A DNA stretch of 64,000 nt from Pseudomonas fulva 12-X (GCF_000213805.1 NC_015556.1:3549001-3613000); one strand, 5' to 3'; positions 42,521 through 51,447 are shown, counted from the first letter of the stretch. Translations and numbers: made by a program. The notes: generated from the sequence alone by a model not told the origin.

Positions 42521-43372
42521 TTATTTGGCTTGATCTGCGGCAACCACTTTCTTGGCATCGGCCAGCTTGGTGGTGCTCTTGTCGGCCGGCTTGTCAGCGG
42601 TTTTCGCCACGGCCTTGGTCGCTGGTTTCGCTGCTGGCTTGGCCGCCGCCTTGGGTTTGGCCTTGGCAGGCGCCTTGGCTACGGCTTTGGCCGCAGGTTT
42701 TGCGGCTGCCTTGGCGGCCGGTTTCTCGGCTGGCTTGTCCGCGGCTTTGTCGACGGCAGCCACAGCGGTGGCGGCAGCCGGCGCCGGATCAGGGGTGTTG
42801 TACTTGGCGATCAGGGCCTGCAGGGTGTCCTGACGGGTCAGGAGAATTTCCACCCGGCGGTTCAGCTCACGGCCGTTGGCGCTGTCGTTGGCGGCACGCG
42901 GCATGTCCGGGCCCATGCCCTTGACCATCAGGCGGTCCTGCTTGAGGCCGCTGAGGCGGAAGATGGCGGTGAAGGCACGGGCGCGCTCGAGGCTGAGGGA
43001 ACGGTTGGTATCCAGTGCGCCGCTGCTGTCAGCGTGGCCGAGTACCAGCACGCCGACCTTGCTGTCTTTCTCCATGACCTTGGCCACCCGGGTGATCGGG
43101 CCCAGGGTGACCGGCAGCAGCATGCCAGGGCGATCCGGGTTGAAGTTGCCCTTGACCGGCGCGGTGACGACCAGCAGGTTCTCGCGGCGCTCCATCTCGA
43201 AGTTGCTGTCCTTGATCGCTTCGCGCACCAGCGGCTCGTATTCATCCAGCCAGGCCTGGGTGACTTCCGGCGGTGGCATGGGAACCGGCTTTGGATCTTC
43301 CTTCTTCTCGAACAGGGAGCAACCTGTCAGCAGTACGCAAAGCGCCAGCGCGCAAGTCTTGTAGGAAAGCAT
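42521..43372 (-). CDS. OmpA-family lipoprotein with Lys/Ala/Pro-rich tail
   Basis: Lipoprotein of 283 residues. The lipobox LLTGC follows a short signal peptide. An OmpA-like peptidoglycan-binding domain fills about 60-185 (VGVLVLGHADSSGALDTNRSLSLERARAF, then RELNRRVEILL). The last 80 or so residues are almost only Lys, Ala, Pro, Asp, Thr and Val in repeats such as KPAAKAAAKPAAKAVAK. This resembles histone H1-like or AlgP tails and is unusual for a periplasmic anchor. I use ATG 43372 (MLSYKTCALALCVL). Confidence 0.88.
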   Translation of the reverse strand: MLSYKTCALALCVLLTGCSLFEKKEDPKPVPMPPPEVTQAWLDEYEPLVREAIKDSNFEMERRENLLVVTAPVKGNFNPDRPGMLLPVTLGPITRVAKVMEKDSKVGVLVLGHADSSGALDTNRSLSLERARAFTAIFRLSGLKQDRLMVKGMGPDMPRAANDSANGRELNRRVEILLTRQDTLQALIAKYNTPDPAPAAATAVAAVDKAADKPAEKPAAKAAAKPAAKAVAKAPAKAKPKAAAKPAAKPATKAVAKTADKPADKSTTKLADAKKVVAADQAK

Positions 43373-43464
43373 CGGTTCATCCACTAAATAGTCGGTCGTA
43401 GTCACCCGGAAAATCCGGAGTCAGCAGCTAAAAGCGTTATCGCGCAGGCGGTTAAGCGTGTTTC

Positions 43465-44610
43465 CTAGAAACACTCGCATAAGATACCCGCAAGTTTCTG
43501 TGCCCGCGGATCCATTAAGACGAACGGCCCCAGGTTATTCGTAACAAACCCCACAGCCACGTCCCGTTCCGGATCGGCGAAACCGGTGGTCCCGCCCGCG
43601 CCAGGGTGGCCGAAGGCGCCCTTGCCCATCCCGTAGGTAGCGTTGGCGACAGCGGGCTGGTCGAGCATGCAGCCCAGACCGAAACGCGTCGGGGTCAGCA
43701 ATGTTCTGTCCTCACCGACACTGTGTTCGCGGGTGAGTTCAGCCAGCAGTTCACTGTCGAGCAGGCTGCCATCGAGCAGGCCGCTGTAGAAACCCGCCAG
43801 GCTACGGGCGTTGCCATGACCATTGGCCGCCGGCTGCTGCATGCGCCGCCACTCCGGTTTGTTGGTGCTGGTCATGATCGACGGCGGGTTGGTGAACGCC
43901 CGTGTGGTCATGGCCTGGGCGTCGTTCATCATGGTCTTGAGCATGCGCTGCGCCGCCGCATCGCCCATATTGCCCTTGCCCCGGCTGATGGTGGCGACGC
44001 GGTGGAACTCCTCGTCGGCCAGGCCAACATGGAAATCCAGGCCCAGCGGCTTGGCGGTGCGGGCGACGATCGACTCGCCCGGGCCGCGGCCCTCGACGCG
44101 GCGCAGCAGCTCGCCGATCAGCCAGCCGAAGGTGATCGGCGCATAACCGTGGCCCTCGCCCAGCGGCCACCAGGGCGCCTCGGCGGCCAGCGCGTCGGTC
44201 ATGGTCTGCCAGTCATAGAGCGCCTCGGCGGGCAGATTCTGACGAATCGCCGGCAACCCGGCCTGATGACAAAGCAGGTGGCGCACGGTGATGCGCTCCT
44301 TGCCGGCGGCGGCGAATTCCGGCCAGTAGCGGGCTACCGGGGCGTCGAGTTCCAGCTTGCCTTCGGCCACCAGTTGCAGCGCGGTGACCGCAGCGAAGGG
44401 CTTGGTGCAGGAGAACAGGTTGAGGATGGTATCGCTGTGCCAAGCCTCTCGGCCGTCCTTGTCGGCGACACCGGCCCAGATGTCCACCACGGTTTCCCCG
44501 CCTACCTGCACACACAGCGCGGCGCCACGCTCCTGCGGGTCATCGAACAGCGCGGCGAAGGCCTCCTTCACCGCTTCGAATTTGAGGTCGAAGTAACCCT
44601 GAATCTGCAC
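43465..44610 (-). CDS. Serine hydrolase, beta-lactamase/family VIII esterase type
   Basis: Protein of 381 residues with the class C beta-lactamase fold. The SxxK nucleophile motif is in NLFSCTKPFAAVTAL and the tyrosine motif in GHGYAPITFGWL. The C-terminal GAFGHPGAGGTTGFADPE contains the HxG box. It has no signal peptide, so it is more likely an esterase (EstB type) than a true beta-lactamase. I use GTG 44610 (VQIQGYFDLKF), preceded by AGCAGGAGC; the upstream ATG frame has no ribosome binding site and reads poorly. Confidence 0.88.
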   Translation of the reverse strand: MQIQGYFDLKFEAVKEAFAALFDDPQERGAALCVQVGGETVVDIWAGVADKDGREAWHSDTILNLFSCTKPFAAVTALQLVAEGKLELDAPVARYWPEFAAAGKERITVRHLLCHQAGLPAIRQNLPAEALYDWQTMTDALAAEAPWWPLGEGHGYAPITFGWLIGELLRRVEGRGPGESIVARTAKPLGLDFHVGLADEEFHRVATISRGKGNMGDAAAQRMLKTMMNDAQAMTTRAFTNPPSIMTSTNKPEWRRMQQPAANGHGNARSLAGFYSGLLDGSLLDSELLAELTREHSVGEDRTLLTPTRFGLGCMLDQPAVANATYGMGKGAFGHPGAGGTTGFADPERDVAVGFVTNNLGPFVLMDPRAQKLAGILCECF

Positions 44611-44660
44611 TGACTGCTCCTGCTTCAAATAAAAGCGCCAGCAGGGCTGGCGCGTAGAGA

Positions 44661-46997
44661 TCAAGGCTTGGCTTCAGCCGCCGGAGCGTCGCCCTCAGCA
44701 GCCGGCGCGACTTCGGGCGCCGCCTCTTGCGCCGGTGCGGCGTCCGTCTTGGCCGCCGGCTCCTGAGCAGGGGCGGTGTCCGCTTTGGGCGCCGGCTCCT
44801 GGGCTGGCGCAGCATCCACTTTGGGCGCTGGCTCCTTGGCAGCCTGCTCGAGCACCAGCGGCGGCACGGTCAGGTTGGCCTTGCGCACGGCGCTGACAAA
44901 ACCGTCCCACGGCCGGTCGGTGACCGCCACCAGGCCCAGGTGACCATTCTCGCCATCGAGCAGACGCCCGGTGACGGGCTGGTCCAGATACTGGAACCAG
45001 TGCACACCAACGATCTGCGGTTCTTCCAGGGCCTTCTTCAGGAAGTTCGCGTAAGCCGGGCCACGCTCCTCTTCCTTGTACACCTCGGCGACGCCGCCCC
45101 AGAACGGGCCGCGGTCGCGGGAGCCGAAGTGGAATTCGGTGACCAGCAGCGGCTTGTCGAGCTTGCGCAAGGCTTCGAAGTCGTAGCCCTGCTGCGGCTC
45201 GCGGGTATAGAAGTTGAAGCTCAGCACGTCGCAGTACTGGGCACAGGCCTCCACCGCCTCGGGAATGCTCGCCGAGAAACGGCCGCCGAGCAGCAGGTGG
45301 TTCGGCGTGTGCCACTCCAGCGAATCGTCGATGGTCTTGAAGTAGGTATCGGCGAACAGCCGCAGGAAGCGCTGCATGTCGGCTTCGATGGCCGGGTACT
45401 CAGGATTGATCGGCGGCGCCTGGAAGCCCGGATCTTCCATCAACTCCCACGCTTTGAGATCAATACCCCAGGCCTTGGACAGGCCTTCCTGATTGCGGTA
45501 CTTGTCGCGCAGCTGCTTGAGGAAGGCGCGCTTGGCCGGCACGTCGGTAGTCAGGCGCAGCGTGGCGTAGGCCAATGCGTAGCGCGACAGCGGATCATCC
45601 GCCGGGCCGGCCCAGGCCAGCTCGTTGTCGGCGTAGTAACCGATCACCCAGGGATCGTCGCGATGGCCGCGTGTAGCGATGGCGATGGCACGCTCGGCGG
45701 CCATGGCGAAACGCGGATCGAACGGGTCGGGCATGCCGCCCCACCAGTCAACGCCAGTGCTGATGGTGGCGTAGTCGCCATGGATCGACAGCGGAATGCT
45801 GTACGGCATGCGCTTGTCTTCGGCGAACTCGTTGTCGCTCCAGTTACCCAGGGTATTGAAGCCCCAGGCCTGCAGGCGATTCTGCGCGCGCTCGCGCCAC
45901 GCCTTGGCGTCCTGGGCGCCATAGGTGCGCTGCAGGTTGGCGGCGTAGAAGTCGTACCAGCGGCCCTTGTCGAAGTCGCGGCCGCGGTTGGCGCCGGTGT
46001 CGGACTCGTTACTGGCACTACCGTAGAACGCGGCGAGCGGCTCGCCCTCGGCCGGCAACGCGCTGAACATGATCTCGCGGCCTTCGACGTAGGTCTGGCT
46101 CTGCGAGCCGGTCACGGTGTTCACGCCCAGCGAATAGAAGGGGTTACCCTCCGGCGTGACCAGGAACCAGCGGCCACCGCGCTTCTCGGTACGGAAGAAG
46201 CCGGTGGCCTCGAACGACGGGCCACCAATCCAGCCACCATACATGTCCTGCTTGGGACGGCCGGCCTGCCAGGTCTGCAGCTGCTTGTCTTCCTGGGCCA
46301 TACCCTGGCGCAGCTGCTCGTCGTTCTTGATCTTGCCCGGCCAGTCGCGCCGCGTGTACTGGCCGTAGCCATCGACGATACCGCGGTAGGCCTGCTCCAG
46401 ATCGCCGCTGCCGCGCACGCCGAAACGGCCCAGCAGGATGTTTTGCGCGGCCTGAGGATTGGGAATCGACAGGGTCACGGCGGAGACGTTCTTGACGTCG
46501 ATCTCGCCATTGACGGTTTCCGCCAGCAGCAGCAGGCGACCGTCGTAACGCCAGGGCATCGGCGCACCGGCACGCATGCCCTGGGCACGCGGCGAGGTAG
46601 CGCCCAACGGGATCAGCAATGTCTGCGCAGGCCCCGCCGGCAGGGCGATCTGAGTGGTCAGGCGCTTGCCGTCGGCGCTTTCGATGGTGACGTCCAGGGT
46701 CAGCGCCCAGTCCATGGCGTTCTGCACGCGCAGGCTCATGGCGCTGGCCTGGGACCAGTCCCAACTGCCGCTTTGCGGGGTGAGGCGCAGGGTCGGGCGC
46801 TCGCCCGGATTGAAGGTCACACGGCGCAGGATCTCGCCCTGGGCGGCGCTTTCCGCGGTCACGCTGGGCAGGTAGGCGTTGTCGCCGGAGACCTGAACGG
46901 CGTCCATGGGACGCACGAAGTTGAACAGTTCCTGGCGATCGGCAGCAACACCCAGCGTCGGCAGACCGAGCAGCGTGACCAGCGCCAAGCGCCTCAT
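44661..46997 (-). CDS. Secreted GH50 agarase-like glycoside hydrolase
   Basis: Protein of 778 residues with a signal peptide (MRRLALVTLLGLPTLGVAA). A jelly-roll-like N-terminal region precedes a TIM barrel. Likely acid/base Glu is in GYYADNELAWAG and nucleophile Glu in LLVTEFHFGSRDRGPFWGG. GVHWFQYLDQPVTGRLLDGE then follows, close to what I recall of GH50 beta-agarases. The C-terminus has about 48 residues of a 12-residue repeat. Substrate is unknown. I use ATG 46997; a TTG at 47126 gives a longer but implausible N-terminus. Confidence 0.8.
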   Translation of the reverse strand: MRRLALVTLLGLPTLGVAADRQELFNFVRPMDAVQVSGDNAYLPSVTAESAAQGEILRRVTFNPGERPTLRLTPQSGSWDWSQASAMSLRVQNAMDWALTLDVTIESADGKRLTTQIALPAGPAQTLLIPLGATSPRAQGMRAGAPMPWRYDGRLLLLAETVNGEIDVKNVSAVTLSIPNPQAAQNILLGRFGVRGSGDLEQAYRGIVDGYGQYTRRDWPGKIKNDEQLRQGMAQEDKQLQTWQAGRPKQDMYGGWIGGPSFEATGFFRTEKRGGRWFLVTPEGNPFYSLGVNTVTGSQSQTYVEGREIMFSALPAEGEPLAAFYGSASNESDTGANRGRDFDKGRWYDFYAANLQRTYGAQDAKAWRERAQNRLQAWGFNTLGNWSDNEFAEDKRMPYSIPLSIHGDYATISTGVDWWGGMPDPFDPRFAMAAERAIAIATRGHRDDPWVIGYYADNELAWAGPADDPLSRYALAYATLRLTTDVPAKRAFLKQLRDKYRNQEGLSKAWGIDLKAWELMEDPGFQAPPINPEYPAIEADMQRFLRLFADTYFKTIDDSLEWHTPNHLLLGGRFSASIPEAVEACAQYCDVLSFNFYTREPQQGYDFEALRKLDKPLLVTEFHFGSRDRGPFWGGVAEVYKEEERGPAYANFLKKALEEPQIVGVHWFQYLDQPVTGRLLDGENGHLGLVAVTDRPWDGFVSAVRKANLTVPPLVLEQAAKEPAPKVDAAPAQEPAPKADTAPAQEPAAKTDAAPAQEAAPEVAPAAEGDAPAAEAKP
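44691..44834 (-). repeat. 36-bp tandem repeat in agarase-like gene
   Basis: Three clear 36-bp units (44799-44834, 44763-44798, 44727-44762) and a degenerate fourth encode EPAPKVDAAPAQ, EPAPKADTAPAQ, EPAAKTDAAPAQ and EAAPEVAPA. The encoded tail is Pro/Ala-rich and acidic, likely a flexible linker. Copy number may vary between strains. Confidence 0.9.
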
Positions 46998-47298
46998 CGC
47001 CAATGGATGTCGAGGACGGGCTGCAGCGATGCACAGTGACAGAACTTTGGAAACCAGACCGGCCGGAACGTGCGCATCGCACGGCCCCGAACGATCGGCC
47101 GACAGCAGCCAGGTGTTGACCTTCAAACCCCTTCTCCCCGCAACTCGACACCGAATATGAGTGCCCGCGACAGTCCCGTCACGAGCCTTTTGCTGCGTCT
47201 TAAACGCGCAGGCGCAATAGTGCGACAGATGGGGGCTCTACCGCAAAGCCCGCATGTCCGATGACTGACTTGCGGAGCGATTTTTTTGTCGAGGGCGC
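46998..47298. other. 301-bp gene-free region upstream of agarase-like gene
   Basis: It lies between the dinG stop and the agarase-like start, both on the minus strand. I see no gene and no strong hairpin. It presumably contains the promoter of the hydrolase gene, but no confident -35/-10 pair stands out. Confidence 0.4.
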
Positions 47299-49443
47299 CT
47301 AGCTGATTTCCCGCCGGAACGGCGGTAGCGCGTTGAGAATGGCCTTGCCATAACGCTGGGTGACCACACGGCGGTCCAGCAGGGTGATGGTGCCGCGGTC
47401 CGCTTCAGTACGCAGCAGGCGCCCGCAGGCCTGCACCAGGCGCAGCGAGGCATCCGGCACGGCGATTTCCATGAACGGGTTGCCACCACGCGCTTCGATC
47501 CATTCGGCCAGGGCGGCCTCGACCGGATCATCCGGCACGGCGAATGGAATCTTGGCGATCACCACGTGCTCGCAGTAGGCGCCCGGCAGGTCGACGCCCT
47601 CGGCGAAGCTGGCCAGGCCGAACAACACGCTCTCCTCGCCGCTGTCCACCCGCGCCTTGTGCTTGTTGAGGGTTTCCTGCTTGGAGAGGTTGCCCTGGAT
47701 GAACACGCGCTTGCGCCAGTCACGATCCAGGCCGTCGAAGACGTCCTGCATCTGCCGGCGCGAGGAGAACAGCACCAGCGTGCCGCGCGAGCCCTGCACC
47801 AGATCGGGCAGCTCGCGGATGATTGCCGCGGTGTGCTCGGCAGCGTTGCGCGGATCGGCCTTGAGATCCGGCACGCGCAGCACGCCGGCGTCGGCATGGT
47901 GGAACGGGCTTGGCACTACGGCGGTAGACGCCACCTTGGGCAGGCCGGCGCGCATGCGGTAACGGTCGAAAGTGCCCAGTGCGGTAAGCGTGGCCGAGGT
48001 GACCAGCGCGCCGTAGGCGACGCTCCACAGGTTGCGGCGCAGAGTTTCGGCGGCGAGGATCGGGCTGGCGTTGACTTCGATGTCGAACAGCGCGCCACTC
48101 TCTGCCAGGGTCAGCCAGCGCGCCATGGGCGGGCTGTCTTCGGGATCTTCACTGGTGAACGCCAGCCACAGCTCCCAGGTGCCCTGGGCTCGTGCCAGCA
48201 GGCTGCCGAACAGCGGGTACCACTCCTCGGCCTGATGGCTGGCGATGCCGATGCTGGTCTCACCGTCCATGGCCTCCTTGAGCTTTTCGGTCACCCCGGT
48301 GAACAGGTCGTTGAGTTTGGAAAAGCCCTTCTTCAATTCCAGGCCCAGCTCGATCAGGTGCTCGGGCACCACGCCGCCGACGAAACGGTGACGCGGGCGC
48401 TCACGCCCTTCCATGTCCTCGCCGGGCTTGAAGTCGGCCACCTGCTCGCAGGCGCTGAACATGAACTGCTGATGGGTTTTGAGCTCGCGGGCGAGCTCCG
48501 GCACCTGCTCGATCAGCCGCCCGAGATCACCGGGCAGCGGGTGCAGGGCCAGGAGCTTGGTGAGGTTCTTGGCGATCTGCTCCAGCCAATCGGCCGTGGA
48601 GCGCAGCCGAGTGAAGTGGGCAAAATGGCCGATGGCCTTGTCCGGCAGGTGATGGCCTTCGTCGAACACATATAGTGTGTCGCGCGGGTCAGGCAGCACC
48701 GCGCCGCCGCCCAGGGCGAGATCGGCCAGCACCATGTCGTGGTTGGTGACGATCACGTCGACCTTGCCCATGCCTTCGCGGGCCTTGTAGAAGGTACACT
48801 GCCCGAAGTTCGGGCAGTGCCGGCCGGTGCATTGGCTATGGTCGGTGGTCAGCTGCGCCCATCGGCTGTCTTCAAGCTCCTGGGGCCAGCTGTCGCGGTC
48901 GCCGTCCCATTTGTTGCCGGCGAGCTTCTCGATCATCGAGGTGAACAGCTTCTGGCCTTCCTCATCAACATCGATGCGAAAGCCTTCTTCCTCGAACAAC
49001 TGCGCTGTAGAGCTCTGCGCCTGGCCTTCCTGCAGCAGCACGTCGAGCTTGGACAGGCACAGATAACGACCGCGGCCCTTGGCCAGGGCGAAGCTGAAAT
49101 TCAGGCCGCTGTTGCGCATCAGGTCGGGCAGATCCTTGTGCACGATCTGCTCCTGCAGCGCCACCGTGGCGGTGGCCAGCACCAGGCGTTTCCCCGCTGC
49201 CTTGGCGGTGGGGATGGCAGCCATGCAGTAGGCCACGGTCTTGCCAGTGCCGGTACCGGCCTCGACGGCCACCACGGCCGGATCGCCGAGCCGGCGCCCC
49301 TCGTCATCGGTCTTGACGCTGCCCAGCACCTTGGCCACCTCGGCGATCATAAGGCGCTGCCCATAGCGAGGTTTGAGGCCCTTGGCTTCGAGAAAACGGG
49401 TGTAGGCGCCCTGAATCTGGGCCTTGAGTTCGGTGCTGAGCAT
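47299..49443 (-). CDS. dinG: ATP-dependent DNA helicase DinG
   Basis: XPD-like 5'-3' helicase of 714 residues that unwinds D-loops, R-loops and forks. Walker A is AVEAGTGTGKTVAYC near 58, and the DEAH-type box reads DEGH (YVFDEGHHLPD). Fe-S cluster cysteines are in GRYLCLS and CTGRHCPNFGQCTFY. The C-terminal VQACGRLLRTEADRG is helicase motif VI. A LexA-like box lies 24 bp upstream of the start, fitting SOS control known for E. coli dinG. Confidence 0.95.
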   Translation of the reverse strand: MLSTELKAQIQGAYTRFLEAKGLKPRYGQRLMIAEVAKVLGSVKTDDEGRRLGDPAVVAVEAGTGTGKTVAYCMAAIPTAKAAGKRLVLATATVALQEQIVHKDLPDLMRNSGLNFSFALAKGRGRYLCLSKLDVLLQEGQAQSSTAQLFEEEGFRIDVDEEGQKLFTSMIEKLAGNKWDGDRDSWPQELEDSRWAQLTTDHSQCTGRHCPNFGQCTFYKAREGMGKVDVIVTNHDMVLADLALGGGAVLPDPRDTLYVFDEGHHLPDKAIGHFAHFTRLRSTADWLEQIAKNLTKLLALHPLPGDLGRLIEQVPELARELKTHQQFMFSACEQVADFKPGEDMEGRERPRHRFVGGVVPEHLIELGLELKKGFSKLNDLFTGVTEKLKEAMDGETSIGIASHQAEEWYPLFGSLLARAQGTWELWLAFTSEDPEDSPPMARWLTLAESGALFDIEVNASPILAAETLRRNLWSVAYGALVTSATLTALGTFDRYRMRAGLPKVASTAVVPSPFHHADAGVLRVPDLKADPRNAAEHTAAIIRELPDLVQGSRGTLVLFSSRRQMQDVFDGLDRDWRKRVFIQGNLSKQETLNKHKARVDSGEESVLFGLASFAEGVDLPGAYCEHVVIAKIPFAVPDDPVEAALAEWIEARGGNPFMEIAVPDASLRLVQACGRLLRTEADRGTITLLDRRVVTQRYGKAILNALPPFRREIS

Positions 49444-49466
49444 TAAGGATCTTGACTGCGAAAAGG

Positions 49467-49482
49467 CTGGATATATTTTCAG
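49467..49482 (-). promoter_or_regulatory. Candidate LexA (SOS) box before dinG
   Basis: CTGGATATATTTTCAG fits the CTG-N10-CAG LexA pattern with an AT-rich centre. It lies just upstream of dinG. The flanking consensus T and A (CTGT, ACAG) are not both present, so affinity is uncertain. Confidence 0.6.
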
Positions 49483-49681
49483 TATTCGAAAACGGCCGCT
49501 ATCATAACGCGCCTATCGCCTGCGTGCTGACTCGCTTGCCTGCTCCCGATGAAGCGCACGACTTGCAAGCCGCCGGGCCCGACTTCTGAAATCGATCACC
49601 GTCAGGCGCAGCCCCGCCTCGAACAACCCGGATGGCCAAACGGCGTCCCGAGGTGATCAGTTGAAATACCGGAGTGCCTGA

Positions 49682-50143
49682 ATGCCACCTTATTCTCCCC
49701 TGTACACCTTGCACCTGCTGGCGGCGCTGATCTGGGTCGGCGGTATGTTCTTCACATGGATGGTGCTGCGCCCGGCCGCCGGCACGCTGCAGGCGCCGGA
49801 GCGTCTGACCTTGTGGCTGGAGGTGTTTCGCCGCTTCTTCGTGTGGGTGTGGGTCGCCGTGGTGGCGCTGCCGATCACCGGGTTGGGCATGCTGCACATG
49901 GGCTTCAGTGGTTTCGACGGGGCGCCGCGCTACGTGCACGTGATGATGGGACTTTACCTGGCGATGCTGGCGCTGTTCCTGCGCATCCAGGCACTGCAGC
50001 TGCCTGCCATGCGCCGCGCGGTCGAGGTGCAGGACTGGCCGGCAGCCGGCGCGGTGCTGGGCCGTATCCGCCGGCTGGTCGCTTTCAATCTGCTACTGGG
50101 TCTGAGCGTGGTAGCGCTTGCCGCAGCGCGCCCGAGCCTCTGA
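49682..50143 (+). CDS. CopD-family membrane protein
   Basis: Protein of 153 residues with four helices. The N-terminal LYTLHLLAALIWVGGMFFTWMVLRPAAG and the central GLGMLHMGFSG with conserved histidines match the CopD superfamily, which includes copper-resistance and cytochrome b-like proteins. It stands alone, so a copper role is not demonstrated. It is divergent from dinG. Confidence 0.82.
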   Translation: MPPYSPLYTLHLLAALIWVGGMFFTWMVLRPAAGTLQAPERLTLWLEVFRRFFVWVWVAVVALPITGLGMLHMGFSGFDGAPRYVHVMMGLYLAMLALFLRIQALQLPAMRRAVEVQDWPAAGAVLGRIRRLVAFNLLLGLSVVALAAARPSL

Positions 50144-50164
50144 CATCCATCTGAAGCACAAATG

Positions 50165-50190
50165 AAAAAGGGCCTGCAAAGGCCCTTTTT
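50165..50190. terminator. Bidirectional terminator between convergent genes
   Basis: AAAAAGGGCC (50165-50174) and GGCCCTTTTT (50181-50190) pair fully over TGCAAA. The A and T runs let it end both the CopD-like transcript and the collagen-like transcript. Confidence 0.9.
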
Positions 50191-50194
50191 CATT

Positions 50195-50959
50195 TTAGAA
50201 ACGAACGATATCCAGTCGCCCCGCCTGACCGGGCTCGCCAGCCCGCCCGGGTGCACCGGGACGACCATCGAGGCCGGCGCTGGTGCTGTAGATCCAGCAG
50301 CCCTTGCTCGCACCACCGCTGCCGGCATTGCCTGCCGTGCCGGCAAGCCCGCCGGCGCCGCCATCGAGGCGCGCCTGCAGATGCTCGACCGGAAAATCGC
50401 TGGGTACTTCCAGGCGGATCTGGCCGCCCGGCGCGCCCGGATGACCATCGCTGCCATCCTGGCCGTCATAGCCGGCGCTGGGCTGGCCCCAGGCGCAGCC
50501 GCCGGGCTTGCCATCGGCGCCATCCAGGCCGGCGTAACCGGCCGCGCCACGACCACCGCGGGCATCGAGCACCCAAGGTTCGGTGGTTACCGACTGCATG
50601 CGGATGACCAGCGTACGCCCAGGCAGCGCGGCCCGGTGTGCGGTACCAGGCGCACCCGGTGCATTGATCTGTGCACCGGTAGCGATCTCACCGGTGCCGA
50701 TATCCAGCAGCAGGCGTTCGTTCGAGGGCGCGACAGCGATCTGCGCATCGTGGCCCAGATACAGCTCACCGATATGCAGCTCGCTGACTCCGGCGGGAAT
50801 CAGCAGCGTACCGCGCTCGGCAATGGCCACGCGGTCGAGCTGCAGCACGCTGCCATGGGCAGGCAGACGGGTCATATGGTTGGAATCGACTTCGATGACG
50901 GCTGCCGCCATCGCGGCCAGCGGGCAGCACAGGGCGGCCGCGAGGATCAGCTTGCGCAT
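50195..50959 (-). CDS. Secreted collagen-like Gly-X-Y protein
   Basis: Protein of 254 residues with a signal peptide (MRKLILAAALCCPLAAMA). The first 110 or so residues look beta-rich (LLIPAGVSELHIGELYLG). Three short Gly-X-Y blocks follow: about GAAGYAGLDGADGKPG, GYDGQDGSDGHPGAPGG and GLDGRPGAPGRAGEPGQAG. Two cysteines (CAW, CWIY) could form a disulfide. The blocks are too short for a long triple helix, so a polyglycine-rich fold is possible. It overlaps the DUF1145 gene by 13 bp. Confidence 0.82.
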   Translation of the reverse strand: MRKLILAAALCCPLAAMAAAVIEVDSNHMTRLPAHGSVLQLDRVAIAERGTLLIPAGVSELHIGELYLGHDAQIAVAPSNERLLLDIGTGEIATGAQINAPGAPGTAHRAALPGRTLVIRMQSVTTEPWVLDARGGRGAAGYAGLDGADGKPGGCAWGQPSAGYDGQDGSDGHPGAPGGQIRLEVPSDFPVEHLQARLDGGAGGLAGTAGNAGSGGASKGCWIYSTSAGLDGRPGAPGRAGEPGQAGRLDIVRF

Positions 50960-51294
50960 GGGACGGCCTCCTCGACAGTCGCAGAAGCCGGCGTCGCCAT
51001 TGTCTCCAGCTCGGGCTCAGGCTCAGCCTTTACCTCAGCCACAGCACTTGGCAGCGACCAGATATGAAAAATGCCAAAGGCCATGACCTTGGCCCGTTCG
51101 AGCGTCAACTGCGGCTGCGCCCCCAGCTCGGTTTTGAACAGCACCAACTCGACCAGATGCAGGCCCAGCATAGCCACGCCAGCCACGTTCAGTAGCTGCG
51201 CGAAGGGTTGCGCGAACGGGGAGATTAGATTGGCCAGAATGACGCACCAGAACAGTGTCGCCAGCAGTTTGCCCAGCCTCGCGATAGTTTTCAT
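50947..51294 (-). CDS. DUF1145 small membrane protein
   Basis: Protein of 115 residues with two helices (LGKLLATLFWCVILANLISPF; LNVAGVAMLGLHLVELVLF) and a Glu/Ala-rich C-terminal tail. The core matches DUF1145, found in many gammaproteobacteria with unknown function. I chose ATG 51294 (MKTIARLGKLLATLFW); ATG 51315 is possible. It is followed by and overlaps the collagen-like gene, so the two are coupled. Confidence 0.8.
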   Translation of the reverse strand: MKTIARLGKLLATLFWCVILANLISPFAQPFAQLLNVAGVAMLGLHLVELVLFKTELGAQPQLTLERAKVMAFGIFHIWSLPSAVAEVKAEPEPELETMATPASATVEEAVPCAS

Positions 51295-51447
51295 TGCCCG
51301 CCCCACCCCACTCATTATGTGCGGCACATTACTGCGTTTACGGGCTGGGAAATAGAGGGTGAAACCAAAAACGGTGTCCATTGCGTAACACCGTACTCCT
51401 GACCGACCCGAGGGCCGGCCAGGATGCTCACGAAGATCGAGTCAGGC

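Noticed and set aside
42521..42790. Repetitive Lys/Ala DNA as a CRISPR-like or minisatellite array
   Set aside because: Repeats are irregular, in frame and explained by the low-complexity protein tail; no spacer pattern.
43465..44610. True class C beta-lactamase
   Set aside because: The SxxK and Tyr motifs are there but no signal peptide, and the C-terminal box is HPG rather than KTG, so an esterase-type hydrolase is more likely.
46998..47126. TTG start at 47126 for the agarase-like gene
   Set aside because: It has a fair ribosome binding site, but the 43 added residues would bury a clear signal peptide that starts at ATG 46997.
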